NCBI RefSeq assembly: GCF_021462225.1
Contig: NC_061805.1
Span: forward strand, 27,049,958 to 27,113,957
From: Girardinichthys multiradiatus
Taxonomy: Eukaryota; Chordata; Actinopteri; Cyprinodontiformes; Goodeidae
DNA length: 64,000 nucleotides
Direction: 5' to 3'
A program made the translations under genes and the position numbers. A model generated the notes under the pieces. The model was not told the DNA's origin. It searched no databases and was given only the letters and a program-made list of their open reading frames with translations. This document shows positions 24,117 through 34,213 of the stretch, one piece after another; the stretch's first letter is position 1; each line of letters begins with the position of its first letter.

Positions 24117-24223
24117 TCTGACTTTTTAGCCTAGCCACATATTTGTTCAACCACCCCATGACATACTCAGACCACTCTTCCTCTTATTTCTCCTCCCAAA
24201 CCAACTTCATCCATTGCAACACC
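21544..24223 (-). other. grid2: Probable grid2 3' UTR
   Basis: Downstream of the grid2 stop, the minus strand shows no repeats of the families common elsewhere until an AATAAA (plus-strand TTTATT at 21544..21549). This would give a UTR of about 2.7 kb, in line with the long 3' UTRs of synaptic genes. Other hexamers occur within it, so the end is uncertain. A TA microsatellite lies at 24040..24114. Confidence 0.4.
24040..24114. repeat. (TA)n microsatellite
   Basis: A nearly pure TA run follows a short CA run. It lies about 110 bp past the grid2 stop codon. Confidence 0.95.
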
Positions 24224-24676
24224 TCAAATGGAAGTGCCCCTGTCTGGATCATTGCCATATCCAAAGTTGGGTCCTGGACCTGTTGGCTGGTAAGGGATGG
24301 AGGACATAGTTTTAATAGGACTGCGGAAGAAGCCACCATTTGGGGCCCTCTGCCTAAAGGGGCCCACCCCGGCAGTTCGGTGGTCCTGAAGGCCGGTGCC
24401 ACCACCAAAACCAGAGGAAAACCCAGCGGCGGCTTTGGCGGACAGACTGCGGCTCAGGGTCTGGATCTGCTCAGGGATAAAAGTGGTAGTAGTGATGTGT
24501 GTGTTTCGGAAATCGCTGATCTGCTCAAGAGCCTGTCGGGCAGCAGGAAGCGCATCCATATCGAGGGGGGTTAAATCGACGGAAGAGGTGGAGAACTGCT
24601 TGTGGGGGCTTTCGTCCTCGGTGCACAGGCTGTTAACCCTGCGGTGTAGGTGCTCCAGGTCAATCTCCTTATCGTC
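24224..24676 (-). CDS. grid2: grid2 last coding exon: cytoplasmic tail with PDZ ligand
   Basis: This exon codes the final 150 residues of glutamate receptor delta-2 (GluD2), the postsynaptic receptor that binds cerebellin-neurexin and organises parallel fibre-Purkinje cell synapses. It opens at a strong acceptor (CCCCACATGCAG|GACGATAAG) with [18 protein letters not shown] in phase 0 after the exon at 40312..40552. It includes [56 protein letters not shown] and the C-terminus NDPDRGTSI, whose last residues are the class I PDZ ligand used by scaffold proteins. A Gly-rich insertion ([13 protein letters not shown]) makes the tail slightly longer than I recall for mammals. The gene continues to the right; only its end is in this window. 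Confidence 0.96.
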   Translation of the reverse strand, partial: DDKEIDLEHLHRRVNSLCTEDESPHKQFSTSSVDLTPLDMDALPAARQALEQISDFRNTHITTTTFIPEQIQTLSRSLSAKAAAGFSSGFGGGTGLQDHRTAGVGPFRQRAPNGGFFRSPIKTMSSIPYQPTGPGPNFGYGNDPDRGTSI

Positions 24677-25806
24677 CTGCATGTGGGGAGGGGTGGGTAG
24701 AGGAGAAGAGAGCAGAGGAGGAAGTGACGATGACAAATGCAGGAAGAGAGGAGATATCAATGGAAGGAAAAGTGGTAAAAAGTATTATAGAGGAAGGATG
24801 AGTTTGGATAAAACAGAATTTTGTAGGCAAAGTTAAAAGATGGGTGGATAGAGAAGAGGGAAAAATGTGCAGTTGATGAGAAAGAAAATGAGGGTTATAT
24901 GTTGGAAAAAAAAGTAAGAAAGATAAAGGCAGCATGGTGTGAAAGTGAGGCATTGTAGATTTCAGCGAGAGAGACAACAATGAAGGAAATAGGGCAAAAC
25001 ATTTGGAGAACCAATAGAGTGTATTTGTGTTCAGTAACAAAGATGTAATCGATCCAACCAGTAAAAAAATATGTATAATAAACAAGTGAAAACAAAAGTG
25101 GGGAAAAAAGGTAAATGCAAATAAGGGGTAGACAATGAAAACATATTGTGAAACCCATCATGAAAATGTAAATGACACAAAAAGCGGTAAATAATTGTTT
25201 GATGGTCACAGAAAAATAATGGAGGTGACAGGAAGTGGGAAGAGCAAAACAAGAAAGAGGGGAAAGGATGGAGGGAGGGATAAAGAAGCACACTCTGAGA
25301 TGTGGTCAGGATAAAAACAAAAAGAAACATACACACACTTCTACAAGGTCTTTAAGGGTGTGCAAATAATCAGGAATGGACAGAGACGACACACTGCTGA
25401 CATGCTGTGTGCTCTGCCATTCCAGGGTATCAGTTACTATCGAGCAAGCTTGAAATGCTTAAGAAATTGTCATCACTACATTGCATCTTGGCCTGTGTTT
25501 GCAAAGCATTCACTCTGAAATTAATATCCCAATTTCAAGTGAGATTTTACAGGCCACAATTTAATATTTAAATATTATAGACTATAATAGGATCATACAG
25601 TCATGTACATGTACTACTGAACAATCTTAGTCATCCAAAGCACATAGATTAACTTAAGATTTAAACAAACTTACTGTATGAGATAAATTAAACTTACGTA
25701 CATTTATGACTATATTGACATATAACTTAACGACAGAAAGGCTGAAATGCTTAGTGAGAGGCAGTTCATGCTTTTACTACATAAAGAAGGGTGAGTATGA
25801 GGGTGT

Positions 25807-25844
25807 TGGGGGGGGTGGGGGTGGGTGGGTGGGTGGGGGGGGGA
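25807..25844. repeat. G-rich (GGGT)n tract
   Basis: Runs of G separated by single T give at least five GGG blocks. In an intron transcribed from the other strand, the transcript would carry the C-rich version. Confidence 0.85.
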
Positions 25845-26145
25845 GTGGTTGTCAGTTTCCAATGAATAAGGGGTGCATATAAAGTGGAAGGGGGTCAGGT
25901 CAATAGTAGGGGGATAAAAAGTTCTGCTAGAAATTTCTAAAATTACATTTTTGGATAAAGAACAGTTGGTCAGAGAGAGGTGAGACACAGGTTGGTGAGT
26001 TTGGATTTCACAGTGATAGCATTTGGGTAAAGTCAGAAAGGTTTTTTGAAAGAGGAAGCCACAAGAGAGGGGATAAACAGAGATTTACTGACCGTTTCCT
26101 TCAGATCTGGGGGTATGTTCAGCTGAATTCTCGGGCCCTACTCAC

Positions 26146-26190
26146 GAGGACAATGGGGGAACCAGCAGTGGCCCCCCCACCAGTTACCAT
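26146..26190 (-). CDS. Candidate 45-nt cassette exon of grid2
   Basis: On the minus strand, a pyrimidine tract ending TGTCTCTTTTAG is followed by exactly 45 nt and then a consensus donor GTGAGT. The 45 nt are open in phase 0 (MVTGGGATAGSPIVL). Both flanking grid2 exons meet in phase 0 (...VPSKE | DDKEID...). Inclusion would therefore add 15 residues to the start of the cytoplasmic tail without shifting the frame. I know of no such exon in mammalian GRID2. The splice sites are seen directly; use of the exon is inference. It could be a chance pseudo-exon. Confidence 0.4.
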
Positions 26191-26952
26191 CTAAAAGAGA
26201 CACTATTGGAGGAGTGGGAGGACGAAGGGACTGCTCATGTTTGTGTCAAAACTAGGCACATTTGGAGTTTGGGAGATAGGATTCTTAAGGAGAGGGATTG
26301 TTATCGGCACAAATAAAAGGAGGTGGATATTAGGATTGAATCACAAATGGTCATTCTGCCATCTGTGAGAGGAAATGCAGGGTGGCTACAAGGAATGAGC
26401 AAAGTGGCCTGAAGCAATAGAAGATTAAAGCAGCAAAACCTGAATACCTTAATAATATATCTCTATATATTTTCATCCATTCTTTTATTTATATAGAAGA
26501 AGTTAACCCTGAATCTCAAAATGATTAAAATCTCCCACAAGTGCAAATTTCTAATATCTTTATACACTAGTTTACTGTTAAAGGCAAAGGTTTAATTTGA
26601 AAAAAGCCAAATTAAGTTTCTTTTGGCTTACATATGTCTTTTTATTATAGAAAGTATATCTTATTACAAAGATTTCATATTGTGAAAACCATGTGACTTA
26701 AACTATATGCTGAAGAAGGGCTCTTTGTCCAAACATGGAGACAGCCCCCTCTAACGGCAGCAAGGCATTATTGCATATATACTCATCTGGCAACATGCCA
26801 GGTAAACAAACTTTAAGAAAAGAGGTAATTTTGCTTCCAGCTTTACTACGTTTTCCTTCCCATTTCCTGATGTCAATCATCTCCTTTCACAAATGATCAT
26901 TCATGTACAATGTCGTCTTAAAGCTTTACTAACCAATGATTTTATTTATCTT

Positions 26953-27240
26953 CTATTGTATGTATAACCTTGGAGTGGGAGGTGAGGTGGTGAACGTGGT
27001 CATTCTCATTTTGGGGGTGATCTCAGAAGGGTTGGTGGGTTCGTAGGAGTGCTGCATGATTAGAGCACAGGGAATGTCGCAGCATGCTGGGGGCTGGTAA
27101 TGGGTGGCAGTGGAGCCAGCAGTGTTGGCCGTGTTGGCGGTCTGGTTCTGGGTCTGACCGCCCAGGGAGAGGGGGTGTTCGTTGGGGCTGTGGGGACACT
27201 GATCGGCAGCTTGCATGGCAGATGGGCCGTCTGTCTGTGC
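26953..27240 (-). CDS. Candidate alternative last exon of grid2
   Basis: The minus strand has an AG acceptor (CCACGTGCCAACGTCAG) followed by a 95-codon open frame in phase 0, compatible with joining to the exon at 40312..40552. It starts AQTDGPSAMQAADQCPHSPN, is rich in Thr, Pro and Asn, and ends TPRLYIQ and TAG. An AATAAA lies a few bases past the stop (plus-strand TTTATT at 26941..26946). Codon third positions are GC-richer than the surrounding intron. Use of this exon would replace the normal tail and remove the PDZ ligand. No homologue is recognised. The pyrimidine tract before the acceptor is weak, so a chance frame remains possible. Confidence 0.3.
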   Translation of the reverse strand, partial: AQTDGPSAMQAADQCPHSPNEHPLSLGGQTQNQTANTANTAGSTATHYQPPACCDIPCALIMQHSYEPTNPSEITPKMRMTTFTTSPPTPRLYIQ

Positions 27241-27281
27241 CTGACGTTGGCACGTGGCGTGTAAAGGTTGAACAAATTTGG

Positions 27282-30200
27282 TTTGAAGGGGGAGAGACCA
27301 AAAGGAGGATTGCAATGTGTAGGAATTCACATGTATGTTTTGTGTGTGTGAGAGAAGTGGGAAGATAAAAACAAGTCCAAACAAACAAAAAAACAAAAGC
27401 ACAGGCAGACAAAACAGCAGGCGTGCCAAGACAGAAAAGGATGAGAGACGGACAAGATCAGGCAGATTGAAAGATGACGGGGTGGACGGAAGAGAAGTAA
27501 ATTGGAGAGACACATGGGTGGAGGGGGAAGGGGTGAGCGAGAAGAAAGACATGGCAGTCAGTCAGCACACACGTTTAAGCAGGTCGCTCTGTGTTGTGTC
27601 CTCAGAGAGAGAGAGAGAGACATTCACACAGTTGTTATATACCTGGAAAGGGGAGATGTTTAAATGCCATTTTGTATTGCTCTCTCTCCCCCTCGCCTGC
27701 TACACCCCTCAACACAGAGTACTTATCTACAAGAACAAAACAAAAAGGCAATATGAGGGCTTTAAGGCACAGTGACACAGTTCATTCAGCAGAGTTAGAA
27801 TGAAAAGAGCTGAAATTTTTTACTTAAATGTTAAAAGGCTAGAATTAGCTTTTGTATCAAGAAAAGACATTATGAATAAATGAAGCACACAAAAAGTGCC
27901 AGCTCTTCTCAGACTAAATCTACACAGACTATATGAAATATAAAATATGGTCGAACCCACAGATGTTACCATTATGGAAGAGTTCTGACAGTAATAAGTA
28001 CTAAAAAGTTTGAGTTTTCAAATGTGTGTAGGTCTACTAACAGAACTCTTTCATACCAAATTGTGGTTGAACATATATATACAGGCCAAAAGAGTTGGCA
28101 ATACAGCCACCATGAATGATGTGAGGATCATCTAGAAATTGCTCATCAAGAGTTTTAGGAGCTTCTCGAAAAAGAAAAAAATAAATAAATCAAACATTGT
28201 GCTCTAGAATACAGTTCCCTCCAACATCCACCTACAATCAGTTCAGATGTTTCTGAGGACTTCAAAAGTGAAGTACTTATAAGATAAAGGATTTCATAAA
28301 GGCAGTCTAGCAACAATATAATGTTGTGCAAAAGTTGAATACATTATTTGTCGCTTCCAAAGAGTGTTGTTTTTGTAACCTTTGAAGAGTGTTGTGATTG
28401 ACTTTCCAGCCATTGTACCTGATCATGACGACATGTTGTGCAGTGTGTGCATAAGATTAATGAAAGTAATCAATTAGAAGACAAAAGAAGACATTTTAGA
28501 CTACAACAGCCAATATTTTTGCTTTAATATGTGTTTGTTTTATTAACTTTCTAAAATGTATATTTTAAATATGTTTACCATTATCATTTTATTTATTTAG
28601 CACTTTGGAAATTCCCTTGCTAATAGTAAAATACTATTTTACATTCATCAAACTGTGTTTTTTAAGGTATTTTTATAGAGTCAATAAAATAGATGGCAAT
28701 TGATTGTGTCCATCAGGCTGCTATTAAAGTGCCTAAACATGTAATTTAGGAGTGATTGTTTGAAGAGTTTTAGGTTATGTAACTAGCTAATTTCTTCCGT
28801 TTTGAAGCCATACTGTTGGCAAAATAAATTATAAGTCAACATTAAGAGACCTAACAATCCAAAAACCAACCAATTTATGTTCAGGTACAGGACTAAAAGT
28901 GAGTAAATGAGCAGCCAAAACAAACTTTGAAAGATTTGAAGATTAGAGTAAAGAAACCAAGAATGACTGAAGATTTCTGCGGAACTGCATCTTTTTAACT
29001 GGAAATATGGTTAGGACACAAAGGCTAGTATATTTCTTTTCAAAGAATAATAAAACCAAGAATAACCTTTTCCTACTTTGTACAATATCCTTGTCCAATG
29101 TTCACAAGAATGCCAAAATTCTTGTCAATTGTTGCCCACATTAGCTAATTCTGTGTGTGTCTGTGCTTGTGAGGGTTAATGTTCGCACCAAGAAGCAGGC
29201 TTAAAGATAACACCAGCCATTCCATTCCACAACACAGCTTCACAGCATGGCCACAAACGTCAACACATAGCTCAAAGTTAAAAGCAGGTAGCACAGCATT
29301 TTGGCAAACATCATGAATGTAAAGGCACGTACGGACATATACAAAATGTGCATGTTTTAGTTAGATTAAGAACGAACACAGAGACACAAACAGCTCAGCT
29401 ATATTGGAGTTGAAACAGAGGGTAGAGGGTTGTGTATGCAGGGAGCGCGTCTGTATGGAAGCGTGTATAGTATGGGGCAGGATAAATTTGACCAGATGAT
29501 TCGATGGATGACTGTAGTCATGATACATTGCACTTATTATGAAGTTGAAGTAAAATTACATCCATCCTACATTGTGGATTTTGTCACTGAAAGTAATGAA
29601 ACCACATTCTTGATTGTGGCTGGTGAAGAGAAGGAATGGGCATGAATAAAAATCTGGCAGCTGCTTTAAAGCAAACTACATACAGAGCAAAGATTGCAAT
29701 AATGAGCTCCATGACATGACATATTTTTGCATTTATCACCCCAGTACAAGCCTGACATGATGAAGACGGAGGGCTTAATGTTCGGCTTTAATGATGTGTA
29801 TGCATGCAGATGTGAGGATTGGCTCGCTGGTGTGTGTAACTGTTAAGAGCTGAGATACAGAAGTTGAAAATCTGTCATCTTCAGTGAGGAAAATGATACA
29901 TCTGTCTAATTGGAAATCATTAGCACTGTAATTACAGTTCTTTGTAAACAGTCCACACATTTTGTTTAACAAACATCTGCAAAAGGTAAGGGAAGCTCAT
30001 CTGACAAAACTGCTTTTAAAGTTATTCCATCTTATTTAAGGTTTGTGAATTTACTAAAAAAGACGTTCAATATGCCAAGCAGCAGACAATCCATCAAATT
30101 CTGTATTAAAGACTTTATATACTGCATGTTTTACTGGATGAAGTAGCTCACAGTGTTGGGGAAGATTACTGAAGGAGCTCACCATGCCAAGTCTAAGCCC

Positions 30201-30796
30201 CAAACGCATCTTTCTGGTGCTTGTGCATCATATAAAGCCAGGTTTTCCAGGGCCCACGCATAAACTTCAGATTGACAGCCTTACTATTTTATTCAAAGCT
30301 TGTAAAACCTCACAGAGAGCCACATGCTCTTGGCTCAGTGTGGTGGTCATAAGTGGTTTAAGCATTTGCAGAGACAGTGCTGTGAGGGACATCAAGTTCA
30401 TTTGAAAAGAGAAAACCATCTAGTAAGTTAATAACACACTTTATGGTTTCCTTTACATTATTACCTCTGGGAAGCAAGATGACTTTAAACTAAACCTACT
30501 CTGCTGGCCCTGACTAAGGGAGTCAGATTGAGCATGGAGTCAGATATTTCCCCAGTTAATAAATTACTGCATATGCAATTTATCTAATTAGGTGCTTTGA
30601 AACAAACTTAGATCTGCCTCACCCCAGATCAATGAGTCCGGACGTGCTCCACTGGTCCCAGTTCAACTATCTACGTTTATGTACCATGGACCACTTTTGA
30701 TGCTGGTTATTAATCTAAAAGAGTTTGCACAGATGGCAATTTGAGCATGACGTAATAGATTCCTATTACTTTTAGATATGATACAATGATTTCATA
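27282..30796. other. Intronic sequence, no gene seen
   Basis: This is AT-rich intron DNA. 27.3-27.6 kb is purine-rich on the plus strand, with a short GA repeat at about 27605. A fragment near 28080 (TACAGGCCAAAAGAGTTGG) looks like a transposon end. Nothing else was recognised. Confidence 0.5.
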
Positions 30797-31836
30797 CAGC
30801 AAAAGTATTAACACCTACAATCCTAAACCTTAATGTATTGTATCAGGATAATTTGTGATGATCCAATACAAGGTAGATCATAATTGTCAAGTGGAAGAAA
30901 AATGATACATGGTTTTCCATTTGTGTAATTAAAAATCTGAAGAGCGTGGCCTGCATTTGTCTTTAGGAAATTAGTCAATACTTTGTAGAACCACATTTTG
31001 CTTCAGTTCCAGCTCTAAGTAGTTTAGGCCCAATGAGTTACACACTGAAATGTTTGCCCATTTTTTATTGCAAAATAGATCAAGCTCAGTAAGAATGAAA
31101 GAACAGTGTCTGTCAACATACATTTTGAAGTCTGACCCCTCAATTATATTTTGGTGTGGATAAATACATTTTGGCAAAACATTCAGTTTTGTTCTCATCC
31201 GACCAGTGCACCTCCAGTGCTGCTTCTCTGATTAATGCACTCCTTACACAGACCTGTTAGTTTAGGTGGATGGCCATGTCTTTGTAGGTTTGAAGTGTGT
31301 CATTCTTTTTGCATTTTTGGATGATGAAATGTATAGTACTCTCTGAAAATTTTAAACATGCAGCTACCCAGCCGCTGATTAAGAAACCCAGTCTTGACAC
31401 CCTGTTCTTGCAAATTACAGGACAATTTCTAAACTGCTATTTCTTTTGAAAATCCTTCAGAAGGTAGTCTTCAAGCAATTAATGGCATACCAAAAAGAAC
31501 AGAACATTTTAGAGGTTTTACAGTCTGGTTTCAAGTCTACACAGTACAGTAACAGCCCTTTTGAAAGTTTTTAACTAAAAATGTTCAGCAACTGACTGTG
31601 GGTACTGTGTTGTCCTTGTGCTTTTAGATTTATCAGCTGCTTTTGACACAGTGGACCATAGGATCTTACTTTTTATTTCGAACATTGAGGGGGCATCAGC
31701 GGTACAGTTCTAGACTGTATTAGGTCCTACTTAGCTGAGCATACTTTCTGTGTCTATATTTGGGTTTATGTGTCTTCCTCTCTTGTGTGGGGGTCTTGCA
31801 GGGCTCAGTTTTAGGCCGCCTCCTCTTTATGTTATA

Positions 31837-33446
31837 CAGGTCCTTCTCAAAATATTAGCATATTGTGAGAAAGTTCATTATTTTTCATAATGTCATGATG
31901 AAAATTTAACATGCATATATTTTAGATTCATTGCACACTAACTGAAATATTTCAGGTCTTTTATTGTCTTAATACGGATGATTTTAGCATACAGCTCATG
32001 AAAACCCAAAATTCCTATCTCACAAAATTAGCATATCATTAAAAGGGTCTCTAAACGAGCTATGAACCTAATCATCTGAATCAACGAGTTAACTCTAAAC
32101 ACCTGCAAAAGATTCCTGAGGCCTTTAAAACTCCCAGCCTGGTTCATCACTCAAAACCCCAATCATGGGTAAGACTGCCGACCTGACTGCTGTCCAGAAG
32201 GCCACTATTGACACCCTCAAGCAAGAGGGTAAGACACAGAAAGAAATTTCTGAACGAATAGGCTGTTCCCAGAATGCTGTATCAAGGCACCTCAGTGGGA
32301 AGTCTGTGGGAAGGAAAAAGTGTGGCAGAAAACGCTGCACAACGAGAAGAGGTGACCGGACCCTGAGGAAGATTGTGGAGAAGGGCCGATTCCAGACCTT
32401 GGCGGACCTGCGGAAGCAGTGGACTGAGTCTGGAGTAGAAACATCCAGAGCCACAGTGCACAGGCGTGTGCAGGAAATGGGTTACAGGTGCCGCATTCCC
32501 CAGGTCAAGCCACTTTTGAACCAGAAACAGCGGCAGAATCGCCTGACCTGGGCTACAGAGAAGCAGCACTGGACTGTTGCTCAGTGGTCCAAAGTACTTT
32601 TTTCGGATGAAAGCAAATTCTGCATGTCATTTGGAAATCAAGGTGCCAGAGTCTGGAGGAAGACTGGGGAGAAGGAAATGCCAAAATGCCAGAAGTCCAG
32701 TGTCAAGTACCCACAGTCAGTGATGGTCTGGGGTGCCGTGTCAGCTGCTGGTGTTGGTCCACTGTGTTTTATCAAGGGCAGGGTCAATGCAGCTAGCTAT
32801 CAGGAGATTTTGGAGCACTTCATGCTTCCATCTGCTGAAAAGCTTTATGGTGATGAAGATTTCATTTTTCAGCACGACCTGGCACCTGCTCACAGTGCCA
32901 AAACCACTGGTAAATGGTTTACTGACCATGGTATCACTGTGCTCAATTGGCCTGCCAACTCTCCTGACCTGAACCCCATAGAGAATCTGTGGGATATTGT
33001 GAAGAGAACGTTGAGAGACTCAAGAACCAACACTCTGGATGAGCTAAAGGCCGCTATCGAAGCATCCTGGGCCTCCATAAGACCTCAGCAGTGCCACAGG
33101 CTGATTGCCTCCATGCCACGCCGCATTGAAGCAGTCATTTCTGCAAAAGGATTCCCGACCAAGTATTGAGTGCATAACTGTACATGATTATTTGAAGGTT
33201 GACGTTTTTTGTATTAAAAATACTTTTCTTTTATTGGTCGGATGAAATATGTTAATTTTGTGAGATAGGAATTTTGGGTTTTCATGAGCTGTATGCCAAA
33301 ATCATCCGTATTAAGACAATAAAAGACCTGAAATATTTCAGTTAGTGTGCAATGAATCTAAAATATATGAATGTTAAATTTTCATCATTACATTATGGAA
33401 AATAATGAACTTTATCACAATATGCTAATATTTTGAGAAGGACCTG
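31837..33446 (+). mobile_element. Full-length Tc1-type transposon with IR/DR ends
   Basis: This 1610-bp element is bounded by CAGGTCCTTCTCAAAATATT and its inverse, with TA at 31835..31836 and 33447..33448. The inverted repeats are about 200 bp each and differ at only about seven positions by eye, so the copy is young. Each repeat holds two similar motifs: an outer TCTCAAAATATTAGCATATT (31845 on) and an inner TCTCACAAAATTAGCATATC (32018 on), mirrored at about 33245 and 33420. This is the IR/DR layout of Sleeping Beauty-like Tc1 elements, in which transposase binds at four sites. It contains one open transposase gene. Confidence 0.93.
32165..33169 (+). CDS. Tc1-type DD34E transposase, open reading frame intact
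   Basis: This is a 334-residue cut-and-paste transposase that excises the element and inserts it at TA sites in the nucleus. Residues about 1-50 form the first helix-turn-helix (LTAVQKATIDTLKQEGKTQ, then EISERIGCSQNAVSRHL). A GRKKCGRKR linker follows, then a second helix-turn-helix at about 65-105. The catalytic triad is the Asp in VLFSDESKF, the Asp in FQHDLAPAHS, and the Glu in SPDLNPIENLW, 34 residues after the second Asp (DD34E). The C-terminus PRRIEAVISAKGFPTKY matches the family, so the protein looks complete. ATGGG follows the left repeat by about 125 bp. No stop or frameshift is seen. Whether every residue is functional cannot be judged. The gene lies in a grid2 intron, antisense to grid2. 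Confidence 0.94.
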   Translation: MGKTADLTAVQKATIDTLKQEGKTQKEISERIGCSQNAVSRHLSGKSVGRKKCGRKRCTTRRGDRTLRKIVEKGRFQTLADLRKQWTESGVETSRATVHRRVQEMGYRCRIPQVKPLLNQKQRQNRLTWATEKQHWTVAQWSKVLFSDESKFCMSFGNQGARVWRKTGEKEMPKCQKSSVKYPQSVMVWGAVSAAGVGPLCFIKGRVNAASYQEILEHFMLPSAEKLYGDEDFIFQHDLAPAHSAKTTGKWFTDHGITVLNWPANSPDLNPIENLWDIVKRTLRDSRTNTLDELKAAIEASWASIRPQQCHRLIASMPRRIEAVISAKGFPTKY

Positions 33447-34213
33447 TACCTGCTTCCTCTTGGCTCTATTATTTAGAAAATATGGGATCTCCTTTCATTG
33501 TTACACGGATGATACCCCCAAAACATGACTCCATCTCTCTTTAAATTTTGTTTTTATGTCTGTGTGACATAAAAGCCTGGGTGGCTGTGAACTTTTTATT
33601 GTTTAATGAGAAAAGACTGAGGTGATGGTCTTTAGAAGCTCTACTGAGACCTCCTATGTGGATCTTGGTCCCTTGACCCAGTAAATGAGGCCAAATGTTA
33701 CTAAGGGTCAAAGTGGATTCTAAACTGAAGTTAGAAAACCACATAAAAGCAGTTTTTAAATCCCTTTTTTTTCCATTTGAGGCAGCTGGCTAAAGTAATG
33801 TCAATTCTTTCTCAGCGGTATTTTGAAACAGTAATTCACGACTTTGTTACCACTCAGCTAGATTACTGTAACGCAATTTAAAAATAAATCAGTTATTCTA
33901 TTATCTCTCAGCTTCAGAGGGTACAGAATGCTGCTGCATGTCTTCTAACTGGCACACAAAAGTTTCCCCTATTTTAGCCTGGCTGCCTGTGTATCTTAGG
34001 ATTCATTAAAATTAATTATTAGCTTTTATTGATTTATTTTTTGTATCATGTGACTGTTGTTGCATTTATTCTGTGTACATCACTTTGGTCCGGTGGGTCG
34101 TAAGTGCTCTATAAACAAAGCTGGTTTGTTATCCCCTAAATACATAGACGTTTGTGGTTGTAACCATGGAGTAATGTGCTAAAGTTCAAGGGGTATACAT
34201 ATTTAAGCATGGT

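Larger units (their letters stand above)
31372..34115 (+). pseudogene. L2-like LINE reverse-transcriptase fragment, split by a Tc1 insertion
   Basis: Before the insertion, translated pieces read like non-LTR reverse transcriptase: PLIKKPSLDT, then VLVLLDLSAAFDTVDHRIL, the catalytic-core motif. After the insertion come LPLGSII, ISFHCYTDDT (the YxDD box, with Thr in place of Ala) and later HDFVTTQLDYCNAI followed by LQRVQNAAACLLTGT. The end AGTGCTCTATAAACAAAGCTGG resembles the 3' end of L2-type elements. Frameshifts and stops break every part, and the 5' region is missing. The LINE sits within the degraded transposon at 30797..34213. The element at 31837..33446 interrupts it at TA between codons for LFML and LLPLG. 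Confidence 0.8.
30797..34213. mobile_element. Degraded Tc1-like element, outermost of a three-layer nest
   Basis: The left part (30797..31371) carries family blocks such as CAATACTTTGTAGAACCAC, GCTTCTCTGATTAATGCACT and AGTTTAGGTGGATGGCCATG. The right end resumes near 34135 with TTTGTGGTTGTAACCATGG and AAGTTCAAGGGGTATACATA. Between them lies a LINE fragment, which itself holds a younger Tc1 element. No coding capacity of its own remains. Confidence 0.7.

Noticed and set aside
24669..25336. Overlapping minus-strand frames rich in Ser, Leu, Phe
   Set aside because: They are the effect of a pyrimidine-rich strand near the intron acceptor; they run in several frames at once and share no known protein.
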